Assembly: GCA_030430725.1 (NCBI GenBank)
Contig: JAUIKP010000035.1
Coordinates: 1 to 13,084 of the forward strand
Reading direction: 5' to 3'
Source: Nitrospiria bacterium
GTDB taxonomy: Bacteria > Nitrospirota > Nitrospiria > Nitrospirales > UBA8639
Length of the DNA stretch: 13,084 bases
Below, one piece after another: positions 1-6,542 of the stretch. Positions within the stretch are counted from its first letter, which is position 1, and every line of letters begins with the position of its first letter. The notes under the pieces were generated by a model. It had not been told where the DNA came from, made no database searches, and was given only the letters and a program-made list of their open reading frames with translations. The position numbers and the translations under genes are program-made.

Positions 1-1
1 C

Positions 2-1834
2 TTCATGAGCCTGGCTCCAGAATCGCCCCTGGTCGAACAATTGATAGGGGGGAGACCTGAGGCAGCCGACGTTCAAGCGTTTGTGACTCGTGTGTCTCGT
101 GTGGATAAAGCGACCCGTACGGCTGCTGATCGGGATAAAGAAGGTGTGTTTACCGGCGCCTACGCTATCAATCCGTTTACCAAGGAACGCATTCCGATTT
201 GGGTGGCGAATTTTGTGCTCTATGAATATGGCACGGGGGCGATTATGGCTGTTCCCGCGCATGATCAACGGGATTTTGAATTCGCGAAAACCTATCACAT
301 CCCGGTTCGGCTGGTTATTCAAGACCCGGAAGGCAAGCTGACCTCTGAAGCCCTGGAATCGGCCTATGAAGAACAGGACGCCGCCGGACTCCTGGTGAAC
401 TCGGGAAGTTTTTCCGGCATGTCCGTGTCGGAAGCCAAACAGGCCATCGGCGAACATGTGGAAACACAGGGCTGGGGAAAGCGAACCATCAATTTCCGGT
501 TAAGAGATTGGGGCATCTCCAGGCAACGCTATTGGGGGACCCCCATTCCGATGTTGTATTGTGATCGCTGTGGGATTGTCCCGGTTCCCGAAAGCGACTT
601 GCCGGTGTTGCTGCCTGACGATGTGCCGTTCACCGGGAAAGGTGGTTCTCCGCTCAAGGAATCTCCGTCGTTTTCACAAGCCACCTGTCCCACATGTGGC
701 CGTGCGGCACGCCGTGAAACCGATACGATGGATACCTTTGTGGATTCGTCCTGGTATTTTCTGCGCTATTGCTCGCCCCGAGACACCAAACACGCCGTAA
801 ATCCTCAAGCCGCACGACATTGGATGCCGGTGGACCAATATGTCGGTGGAATCGAGCATGCCGTGTTACATCTCTTATATGCGCGCTTCTTTACCAAAGT
901 TTTACGGGACCTGGGTCTCACGGCGGCTGATGAACCGTTCATCCACTTGCTCACCCAAGGCATGGTGACCAAAGAAACCTACTGGTGCGAAGAGCACCGC
1001 TGGATGCTTCCCTCTGAAATCAAAAAAGATGGCGAGCAGCGGGTCTGTATTCACTGTGGTCGAGCCATTGTGACGGGCCGCACCGAGAAGATGTCCAAGT
1101 CTAAAAAGAATATTGCCTCCCCTGAGGACTTGTGTGATCGCTATGGAGCGGACACGGCCAGACTGTTTTCGTTATTTGCCGCACCACCGGAAAAAGATTT
1201 GGAATGGAGCGATACCGGAGTGGAAGGGTGCTACCGGTTTCTCAAACGGGTATGGCGGTTGGTACAGGATCTTCTCCCGGTCGTGAACGGGACGGCTGCA
1301 AATCCCGGGTCCGGCGAGTCGGTGCTTCTCCCCCAATTGCAGCGGGCGACGCATCAGACGATTCAAAAGGTCACCGCAGATTTTGAGCGGGGGTTCCAAT
1401 TTAATACGGCCATTGCAGCTCTGATGGAATTTGTGAACGAGTTGTATAAGTTCTGGAAAGAATTTCCTGGGGAGGCCTTAACTGCTGACGAGCGAGCGGA
1501 GTGGCGAACAACAGTGGAAACCTTAGTGGTGTTGTTGGCACCCTTTGCTCCACATGTGACTGAGGAGTTGTGGGAACTCTTAGGGAAGCGTCCAGGGATG
1601 AGCCGGCAGGCGTGGCCCGATTTCGATCCCGTTCTTGTGGCCAGTGTCGAATGGACGATTCCTCTACAGGTGAATGGAAAGCTGCGGAGTAAGATCGTGG
1701 TTCCAGCCGGTTCGACAAAGGAACAGATCATTGCAGGCGCTCAGGCGGATCCTAAGTTGGTGGAATGGTTGCAAGGCAAAGTCGCTCGCAAAATTATCTA
1801 TGTGGAACAGAAGCTGGTGAATTTTGTTATTTAA
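2..1834 (+). CDS. leuS: Leucyl-tRNA synthetase, 5'-truncated by the window
   Basis: Charges tRNA-Leu with leucine in the cytoplasm (class Ia aminoacyl-tRNA synthetase). Only the C-terminal ~610 of roughly 860 residues are present; the N-terminal HIGH half of the catalytic domain lies upstream of base 1. Counting from the first visible Met (base 5), the end of the CP1 editing domain is at 75-94 (YGTGAIMAVPAHDQRDFEFA, with the conserved HDQRD at 86-90). The return to the catalytic core is at 167-182 (RDWGISRQRYWGTPIP). Cys pairs at 186/189 and 228/231 fit the zinc-binding insert. The core motif TMDTFVDSSWYFLRY is at 241-255 and KMSKS at 362-366, followed by the anticodon-binding and C-terminal domains. 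The frame is open to the left edge and ends at TAA. The following lptE and holA genes are the usual leuS neighbours in Gram-negatives. Identification is secure; nothing looks broken. Confidence 0.97.
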   Translation, partial: FMSLAPESPLVEQLIGGRPEAADVQAFVTRVSRVDKATRTAADRDKEGVFTGAYAINPFTKERIPIWVANFVLYEYGTGAIMAVPAHDQRDFEFAKTYHIPVRLVIQDPEGKLTSEALESAYEEQDAAGLLVNSGSFSGMSVSEAKQAIGEHVETQGWGKRTINFRLRDWGISRQRYWGTPIPMLYCDRCGIVPVPESDLPVLLPDDVPFTGKGGSPLKESPSFSQATCPTCGRAARRETDTMDTFVDSSWYFLRYCSPRDTKHAVNPQAARHWMPVDQYVGGIEHAVLHLLYARFFTKVLRDLGLTAADEPFIHLLTQGMVTKETYWCEEHRWMLPSEIKKDGEQRVCIHCGRAIVTGRTEKMSKSKKNIASPEDLCDRYGADTARLFSLFAAPPEKDLEWSDTGVEGCYRFLKRVWRLVQDLLPVVNGTAANPGSGESVLLPQLQRATHQTIQKVTADFERGFQFNTAIAALMEFVNELYKFWKEFPGEALTADERAEWRTTVETLVVLLAPFAPHVTEELWELLGKRPGMSRQAWPDFDPVLVASVEWTIPLQVNGKLRSKIVVPAGSTKEQIIAGAQADPKLVEWLQGKVARKIIYVEQKLVNFVI

Positions 1835-1865
1835 CTCAGACCGACCGGGTTGCCTTCTTCAGCGG

Positions 1866-2549
1866 GTGAGATGCCTGATGGGCGGATGGGGAATCCTGCT
1901 GTGTCTGACTTCCGGATGTGGATATCAATTTACCGTTGAGGGGCCGGGCCCGGTCATCGGGGGGAGTACCGGCCTCGAAGCGCAAGGACCGCCGGTCCGT
2001 TTGGTTTTTCCTGCGCTAAAAAATAACAGCTTTGAACCAAACCTGGAATTCAAATACACCAAATATATTCGTCAGGCGATGCAATCGGTCGGAAGCGCCG
2101 AATTTGTCGAGGATGCATCCGCCGATTTTGTCATGGAAGGCGCGATTCTATCGGTCACGCTTCCTTCCTTAGCCTTTACTCGCACGCAGACACAAGAAAG
2201 CCGAGTGATGGTGAAGGTCGTGTTGAAGGTGAAGGATCGGAAAACCGGGAAAGTCCGATGGGCACAAACCGGAACCAGCACAGCGGAGTTTTTTGTGGGG
2301 GCTACATCCACCTCAGATTCCGAGACCGGATTACAATTTAACCGGGTCTTGCAGGACCGGGCGGTTGAACAAGCGGGGCAGCAGGTGGCTGCCGATTTAG
2401 CCGATCAATTTTTGGGGGCCAAAGAGCAGGGAGCTTTTGACAGAAATGCACAAAAGATTGCCCCGGCTCCGGTAGCTGATGGTGACGAATCCCCCGAGAG
2501 TTCAGCGCCTTACGGAGATCTTGTCTCTCCAGGCTCACAGATGCCTTGA
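1866..2549 (+). CDS. lptE: LPS-assembly lipoprotein LptE
   Basis: Outer-membrane lipoprotein that plugs the LptD barrel and helps insert lipopolysaccharide. Support comes from position (between leuS and holA, as in E. coli), size, and a short hydrophobic signal ending in SGC followed by GYQF, the CGYxF start typical of mature LptE. The mature part reads as a small alpha/beta domain (conserved-type stretch VRLVFPALKNNSFEPNLEF, then a Tyr-Ile-Arg helix) with a Ser/Pro-rich tail. The lipobox is TSGC rather than the usual LxGC, a mild oddity. The start is uncertain. TTG 1824 would overlap leuS by 11 bases. GTG 1866 is chosen because it keeps an Arg in the signal n-region. ATG 1878 has the better ribosome site (GGTGAG at 1865-1870) but leaves no positive charge before the hydrophobic core. 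The gene starts just after the leuS stop, so co-transcription is likely. Confidence 0.82.
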   Translation: MRCLMGGWGILLCLTSGCGYQFTVEGPGPVIGGSTGLEAQGPPVRLVFPALKNNSFEPNLEFKYTKYIRQAMQSVGSAEFVEDASADFVMEGAILSVTLPSLAFTRTQTQESRVMVKVVLKVKDRKTGKVRWAQTGTSTAEFFVGATSTSDSETGLQFNRVLQDRAVEQAGQQVAADLADQFLGAKEQGAFDRNAQKIAPAPVADGDESPESSAPYGDLVSPGSQMP

Positions 2550-2597
2550 TGAACTGGAGGTATTGGCAGGATTGTCTGCTTTTTGAGGGTATTCCCC

Positions 2598-3689
2598 GTG
2601 AAAGTTCATGAACTTCAAAATCAGATTAGCCGGCATGGGTTATCCCCTCTGTATTTGGTGATTGGGGAGGAACCCTATTTTCGCGATCAGGCCTTGAGTA
2701 TTCTCCGTGCGGCAGGTCAGGAAAAGGATGCTTCAACATCTTCGGGCCATTCGACGGCCCATGATTCCTCCCAGATGTTTCATGTCGATGTTGTCTATGG
2801 CGATGATACCGACGCGTCCGAAATTTTAGCCATTTCGGAAGAGGCCTCGTTTTTTTCATCGAGACGGCTCCTCATCATAAAATGGGCAGATAAACTCTCT
2901 GCTCGAGATGGTGAAGCGCTCATGCCCTATTTTCAGGCTCCCAATGAAACCACCACGATGGTCATCACTGCAGCCAAATTGGACGGGCGGACGAAGTGGG
3001 TTCAAGAGCTGAAAAAGCGGGGGACGGTGGTGGAATGCGCACCCCTTTTTGAGGGGCAGCGAGCAGGGTGGGTCACGCAGCGAGCGCGAGAGTTAGGCTT
3101 GCAGTTGGAAGACAGTGCTCTCGAGATCTTGAAGGATCAGGTGGCCGAAGGGTTGTATGGGACGGTCGGTGAATTAGAGAAATTGTTGGCGTTTATGCCG
3201 GAGGGCCATCGAGTTCGGGCACAGGATGTGGAAACGATCAGGGGAAAATTGCCGGGTATTTCGGTGTTTGATTGGTCGGAAGCCATTGCGCGAGGGGATC
3301 AGGGGCGGGCATTGGATATCGTGGCCAAAAATTTAGAAGCTGGCGAAGCCCCCTTACGTATGTTGGGTGCCTTTCTGTGGCAGATGCGGAAGATCTGGAG
3401 AACGCACGAATTGATGCTAGCAGGGCATGAGGCGGGACCGGCTGCACGGCAGGCGGGCATTCCTCCGTTTCGGGCGCGGGAATTTATCCAGCAGGTGCAG
3501 CGGTGGAAGCCATCCCACCTCCGTCAAGCATGGGAATTATTCGCTCAGGCTGATTCGGCTTTAAAAGGAGGGAGAGCCTCACGTCCGAAGCTCATCTTGG
3601 ATGACCTGGTCATCCAACTGTGCCGCGCCATTAAAACTGGTCAAGACAGCAAGGTCTTGGGTGGCCGCATGAAATCTCACAAGCCGTGA
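2598..3689 (+). CDS. holA: DNA polymerase III, delta subunit
   Basis: Clamp-loader subunit that opens the beta sliding clamp for the replicative polymerase. The 363-residue product matches the family length (~340). It opens with the expected LSPLYLVIGEEPYFRDQAL (the delta 'YLLxGxExxL' start) and continues through an AAA+-like domain without a Walker A. The middle segment VAEGLYGTVGELEKLLAF and ISVFDWSEAIARGDQGRAL, then LRMLGAFLWQMRKIWRTHEL, are the delta-family domain II/III signatures. GTG 2598 is preferred as start because TGAGGG (2584-2589) sits 8 bases upstream; TTG 2583 would add five residues and has no well-spaced site. About 50 bases separate it from lptE. It converges on rpsT with only 35 bases between the stops and no strong terminator visible there. 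Confidence 0.93.
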   Translation: MKVHELQNQISRHGLSPLYLVIGEEPYFRDQALSILRAAGQEKDASTSSGHSTAHDSSQMFHVDVVYGDDTDASEILAISEEASFFSSRRLLIIKWADKLSARDGEALMPYFQAPNETTTMVITAAKLDGRTKWVQELKKRGTVVECAPLFEGQRAGWVTQRARELGLQLEDSALEILKDQVAEGLYGTVGELEKLLAFMPEGHRVRAQDVETIRGKLPGISVFDWSEAIARGDQGRALDIVAKNLEAGEAPLRMLGAFLWQMRKIWRTHELMLAGHEAGPAARQAGIPPFRAREFIQQVQRWKPSHLRQAWELFAQADSALKGGRASRPKLILDDLVIQLCRAIKTGQDSKVLGGRMKSHKP

Positions 3690-3702
3690 GAACCGGTAAC
3701 CG

Positions 3703-3724
3703 TTTGACCGTACTTTTGACCGTA
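3703..3724. repeat. Short tandem-like repeat between convergent holA and rpsT
   Basis: TTTGACCGTA occurs at 3703-3712 and again at 3715-3724, a 12-base period filling most of the 35-base gap between the two stop codons. No clear rho-independent terminator is visible in this gap. Just before it, CTCAC/GTGAG (3676-3680 and 3686-3690) can form a 5-bp hairpin overlapping the holA stop, but it lacks a T-tract. Confidence 0.4.
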
Positions 3725-3997
3725 TTATTCGGGTGAGAGTGCGTTGACGCGGGATGCGAGACGGGAAACCCAACGAGATGCGGTATTCCGATGAAGCGTA
3801 CCTTTGGTCACGGCCTTGTGGAGCTCAGAGGTGGCTTCTCGTAAAGAGGCCTTGGCATCCTCGCTCTTATTTTCTTTCACCGCTCCATGAACCTTCTTAA
3901 TATAGGTCTTGACACGTCGCAGGATAGACCGATTGCGTTCTTGTCGCTTCAGAGTTTGACGAGCTGACTTGATTGCCGATTGATGCCGATTTGCCAT
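3725..3997 (-). CDS. rpsT: 30S ribosomal protein S20
   Basis: Small basic protein that binds 16S rRNA in the body of the 30S subunit. The 90-residue product has the classic S20 opening MANRHQSAIKSARQ, a very Lys/Arg-rich three-helix bundle, and the conserved segment HKAVTKGTLHRNTASRWVSRL near the C-terminus. Length is normal (85-90). The start is fixed by a strong ribosome site: on the minus strand GGAGG lies five bases before ATG (complement of 4003-4007). A sigma70-type promoter lies about 30-60 bases upstream. The gene stands alone, convergent with holA, the usual monocistronic arrangement for rpsT. Confidence 0.97.
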   Translation of the reverse strand: MANRHQSAIKSARQTLKRQERNRSILRRVKTYIKKVHGAVKENKSEDAKASLREATSELHKAVTKGTLHRNTASRWVSRLASRVNALSPE

Positions 3998-4027
3998 AAA
4001 TTCCTCCAGAAAAAAAGCGAAGCCTGA

Positions 4028-4057
4028 TTTCTATCACAAGTTCATGAAAGTGGTCAA
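4028..4057 (-). promoter_or_regulatory. Probable sigma70-type promoter of rpsT
   Basis: Read on the minus strand, TTGACC (complement of 4052-4057) and TAGAAA (complement of 4028-4033) are separated by 18 bases, with the expected start of transcription roughly 20 bases before the rpsT start codon. The -35 matches consensus at 5 of 6 and the -10 at 4 of 6. Seen by eye only; no other promoter competes for rpsT. Confidence 0.45.
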
Positions 4058-4169
4058 TTGATCGCGTGGTAAATTGTGGCGGTGGTGTAAAGTCCTTATG
4101 CCACTGAAAGGTGAAATTTTCTTGAAAAATTAGGGCAATCATCCTCGATGATCGCGAACGGTCTGCGGC

Positions 4170-4198
4170 TTGCGACACCTACGGGCCTCTGATAAGAT
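4170..4198 (+). promoter_or_regulatory. Probable promoter of tRNA-His
   Basis: TTGCGA (4170-4175) and TAAGAT (4193-4198) are spaced by exactly 17 bases, and the tRNA begins about 27 bases after the predicted transcription start. The -35 and -10 each match the sigma70 consensus at 4 of 6. Spacing and placement are what make the call. Confidence 0.5.
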
Positions 4199-4231
4199 TG
4201 CCCTCTTCTCCCCTCGATACTTCCACGTGAT

Positions 4232-4309
4232 GGTGGGTGTAGCTCAGTTGGTTAGAGCGCCGGATTGTGGATCCGGAGGTCGCGGGTTCGAAACCCGTCA
4301 CTCACCCCA
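4232..4309 (+). tRNA. tRNA-His, anticodon GTG, CCA encoded
   Basis: A complete cloverleaf can be drawn. The acceptor stem 4233-4239 pairs with 4299-4305 (one G-T wobble at 4236/4302). The D arm carries AGCTCAGTTGGTTAGAGC. The anticodon stem 4260-4264 pairs with 4272-4276 around the loop with GTG at 4267-4269. The T arm holds GGGTTCGAAACCC. The extra G at position -1 (4232), facing discriminator C73 (4306), is the hallmark of tRNA-His. CCA is encoded at 4307-4309. A T-rich run follows at 4310-4320 without a clear hairpin. Confidence 0.97.
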
Positions 4310-4700
4310 TTTTTCTTCTTTTAAAAATTGTGCAAATTGAAAATAATTAGAAGAAGATTCCCTTCGTAATGCATTTGTGCCCATTTTTCCTCACCAGATA
4401 GATTGCCCTCACGCTTCGTTTGCTTCTTAAGGCAGGGGAAATGCCTAGGTCTATGGAGTGAGATTCCGGGCGATTTTTTTAGACCGCGAAAAACCAGTTT
4501 GTCCAGCCCTGTTGCGTCCATCGATCTGCCAGGAACTAATCGTTTGTAAAAATCGGTTTTTAATTTTCTGTTGCATTGATCTGAGATGTGGGTCGCGCAT
4601 TTCAGCGGGCATGGTTTTCTCTCCCCAAAGGCACCAATTATATGTGAACCCGAAAGGCCCATGAGTTGGGTCTAACACATTATTGCTTATCGTATTATCA

Positions 4701-4749
4701 AAGGTTAATTAAGAGATTGTGTTTGATCGGAACGAGACACAAGGTTAAT
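4701..4749 (+). repeat. 9-base direct repeat upstream of dabB, possible operator
   Basis: AAGGTTAAT occurs at 4701-4709 and 4741-4749, exactly 40 bases apart (about four helical turns), so both copies would face the same side of the DNA. This fits binding sites for a dimeric regulator, but no regulator gene is in the window and a 9-base match can arise by chance. Confidence 0.35.
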
Positions 4750-4768
4750 CACAGGAATATTTGTCTCG
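4733..4768. repeat. Inverted repeat CGAGACA/TGTCTCG upstream of dabB
   Basis: Perfect 7-base arms at 4733-4739 and 4762-4768, 22 bases apart, flank the second AAGGTTAAT copy. Could be an operator or an RNA stem in the leader. CTCG also recurs at 4802-4805, so an alternative pairing of the left arm is possible on paper. Confidence 0.35.
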
Positions 4769-4772
4769 GCGA

Positions 4773-4810
4773 CGGTGCTATCGGGATGTTCCCGGTACCG
4801 CCTCGTTTTT
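4773..4810 (+). promoter_or_regulatory. Hairpin plus T-run in the dabB leader
   Basis: CGGGA (4782-4786) pairs with TCCCG (4790-4794) around a TGT loop, and CGGT (4773-4776) pairs with ACCG (4797-4800) outside it. Five T's follow at 4806-4810, then dabB starts 22 bases later. It resembles a weak terminator or attenuator, though the T-run is set off from the stem by five bases, which argues against efficient termination. Confidence 0.3.
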
Positions 4811-4831
4811 GAGACTGTTAGTTGAATTCAA

Positions 4832-6526
4832 ATGACCACAGCCGTGTTCATTCCTCTCTTTCCGCTAGTGGCCGCCATGCTCATTGGGTGGCAGGGCAAC
4901 CGCCTGAAGTCTCATGTAGCTCCTATTGGGATTGTGGCTACTGCCGGGTCAAGCATTTTTTCCTTTCTCACTCTGTACCACGTCAGCACCGAAGGCCCGT
5001 TTCAGCTCACCTTCTGGTCGTGGGGGCATGGGGCTTCTTCCGGACTGACGGTCGGGATGTTGGTGGATCGGCTGACAGCGGTGATGATGGTCCTCATCTC
5101 CAGTGTGAGCATGGTCATTCATCTGTATTCCCGACGCTATTTAGAGGGTGATCCGGGGTACCAACGGTTTTTCGGGTTACTCGGATTGATGACGTTCACG
5201 ATTCTCTCCTTGGTCGCCAGCGCAAACTTTCTGATGTTGTTTCTGTTCTGGCAACTCCTGAGCTGGGTGTTGTATCTGCTGTTGGCCTTTAATTTTTCTT
5301 TACCCGCATCGTATGAGTATGCGCGAAAAACGTTAATAGTCCATCGAATCGGGGATATCAGTTTTCTCTGTGGCCTCCTGCTTATTTATCAGTATTTCGG
5401 TACGTTCGAATTTGCGGCCGTGTTTCACCAGGCGGCTTCGGATCCTCCGATGATTCGGCTGTGGTCTGCATTCCCTTTTGAAATCAGCATTGTTCCGGTT
5501 ATCGGACTGCTGATTTTCGTTGGCGCGATGGCCAAATCCGCGCAATTTCCATTGCACGTTTGGCTTCCGGACACGATGGACTCTCCGACGCCGGTTTCCG
5601 CCCTCATGCATGCTGGGATCATCAACGCCGGCGGATTCCTGCTGAACAGGTTGGCCCCGTTGTACGCTCTGTCCCCCACCACCCTTCATCTCGTGTTCAT
5701 TGTGGGAGTCTGTACCGTCCTGCTCGGAGCCTCGATGATGTTGGTTCAGAATGACATCAAGAAAACTCTTGGTTTTTCTACCATGGGACAGATGGGGTAC
5801 ATGATCATGGAATGCGGCCTTGGCGCCTTTGCCTTGGCCATCTTTCACCTCATCGCTCATGGATTTTTCAAAGCCTCCCTATTTCTGGCCTCAGGCAGTA
5901 TTATCCAGGATGCGCGGCATGAACCGAAATTTCCTCCGGCCTCCGGCCATCAGCCGACCCGGCTGCCGAACAAACTGACGTGGACGACAGGATTGCTCGT
6001 CACGCTGTTCATGCCGCTGATTATTCTATTGGTAGCCCATGGGGTCCTGGACGTGCCTCTTCAAGATGATCATGGAGCGGTGATCTTTCTCTTTTTCGGA
6101 TGGGTCACGGCCTCACAAGCCATTTTCAGCATCTACCGCCTGCATGCCGTGGCTTCCTGGAAGGTCGCCGGTGCCATGATCATGACGTTGTTTTTCATCG
6201 GATTCGTCTATTTGTGGGCGGGCGAAGCCTTTACGCATTTCCTTTATCCGGCTCCCGGCGTGGCGGATGGATTCTTCACAGCCGCCGCCTTCCCGCCGCA
6301 GGTGTTCGATGCGGTGATCATTTTTTCTACGCTGGTGGTGCTGTTCGGCTGGCTGATTCTGTACACCACGGCCCGCGGCCAAAAAATACTTAATCCGAAG
6401 TGGGTGCTCGCGATACGGCAAACCGGCTGGGTCCTGTTAATCAACCGGTGTTATGTGGACGGTATCTATAAAAAAATCGGCAATGCCCTGCTTCGCTTTG
6501 CGCAGAAAGTCGCATACCGGTATTAA
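4832..6526 (+). CDS. dabB: DabB: NuoL-like proton-channel subunit of a DAB inorganic-carbon pump
   Basis: Inner-membrane partner of DabA; by analogy with characterised DAB complexes it passes protons to drive CO2 hydration to bicarbonate. The 564-residue, many-helix protein carries the proton-conducting transporter domain (PF00361): LIVHRIGDISFLCGLLL, then KSAQFPLHVWLPDTMDSPTP with K235 (NuoL TM7 Lys equivalent), then DIKKTLGFSTMGQMGYM and AIFHLIAHGFFKASLFL with H339, H343 and K347. Q141 in FLFWQL stands where E. coli NuoL has Glu144. The NuoL C-terminal GFFSKD-type segment and lateral helix are not evident; the end reads NRCYVDGIYKKIG. ATG 4832 is the first start after an in-frame stop and gives the expected N-terminus, but no Shine-Dalgarno is visible before it. 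The dabA gene downstream, and the lack of other nuo genes, argue against respiratory complex I. First gene of a four-gene operon. Confidence 0.88.
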   Translation: MTTAVFIPLFPLVAAMLIGWQGNRLKSHVAPIGIVATAGSSIFSFLTLYHVSTEGPFQLTFWSWGHGASSGLTVGMLVDRLTAVMMVLISSVSMVIHLYSRRYLEGDPGYQRFFGLLGLMTFTILSLVASANFLMLFLFWQLLSWVLYLLLAFNFSLPASYEYARKTLIVHRIGDISFLCGLLLIYQYFGTFEFAAVFHQAASDPPMIRLWSAFPFEISIVPVIGLLIFVGAMAKSAQFPLHVWLPDTMDSPTPVSALMHAGIINAGGFLLNRLAPLYALSPTTLHLVFIVGVCTVLLGASMMLVQNDIKKTLGFSTMGQMGYMIMECGLGAFALAIFHLIAHGFFKASLFLASGSIIQDARHEPKFPPASGHQPTRLPNKLTWTTGLLVTLFMPLIILLVAHGVLDVPLQDDHGAVIFLFFGWVTASQAIFSIYRLHAVASWKVAGAMIMTLFFIGFVYLWAGEAFTHFLYPAPGVADGFFTAAAFPPQVFDAVIIFSTLVVLFGWLILYTTARGQKILNPKWVLAIRQTGWVLLINRCYVDGIYKKIGNALLRFAQKVAYRY

Positions 6527-6542
6527 ACGTCGTCAGGTGAGT

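Larger units (their letters stand above)
4310..4831. other. Non-coding gap between tRNA-His and the DAB operon
   Basis: About 520 bases, visibly more AT-rich than its neighbours, with no reading frame I can support. The first ~350 bases show nothing but T- and A-rich runs. The last ~150 bases, in front of dabB, carry a direct repeat, an inverted repeat and a hairpin (listed separately) and presumably hold the operon promoter. No box pair with good consensus and spacing stands out; TTGATC (4723-4728) with GTTAAT (4744-4749) is the nearest, but its 15-base spacer is short. Confidence 0.6.

Noticed and set aside
3676..3702. Bidirectional terminator between holA and rpsT
   Set aside because: Only a 5-bp stem overlapping the holA stop and a CGGT/ACCG pair with no room for a loop; no T-tract after either.
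4321..4678. Minus-strand frames of 113 and 75 codons in the gap before dabB
   Set aside because: They overlap each other in different frames, have no ribosome site, and show no recognisable domain or signal.
6453..6542. Upstream in-frame start for the middle gene, 30 extra residues
   Set aside because: It overlaps dabB by 74 bases, adds a basic hydrophilic leader not expected for this family, and ATG 6543 has its own ribosome site.
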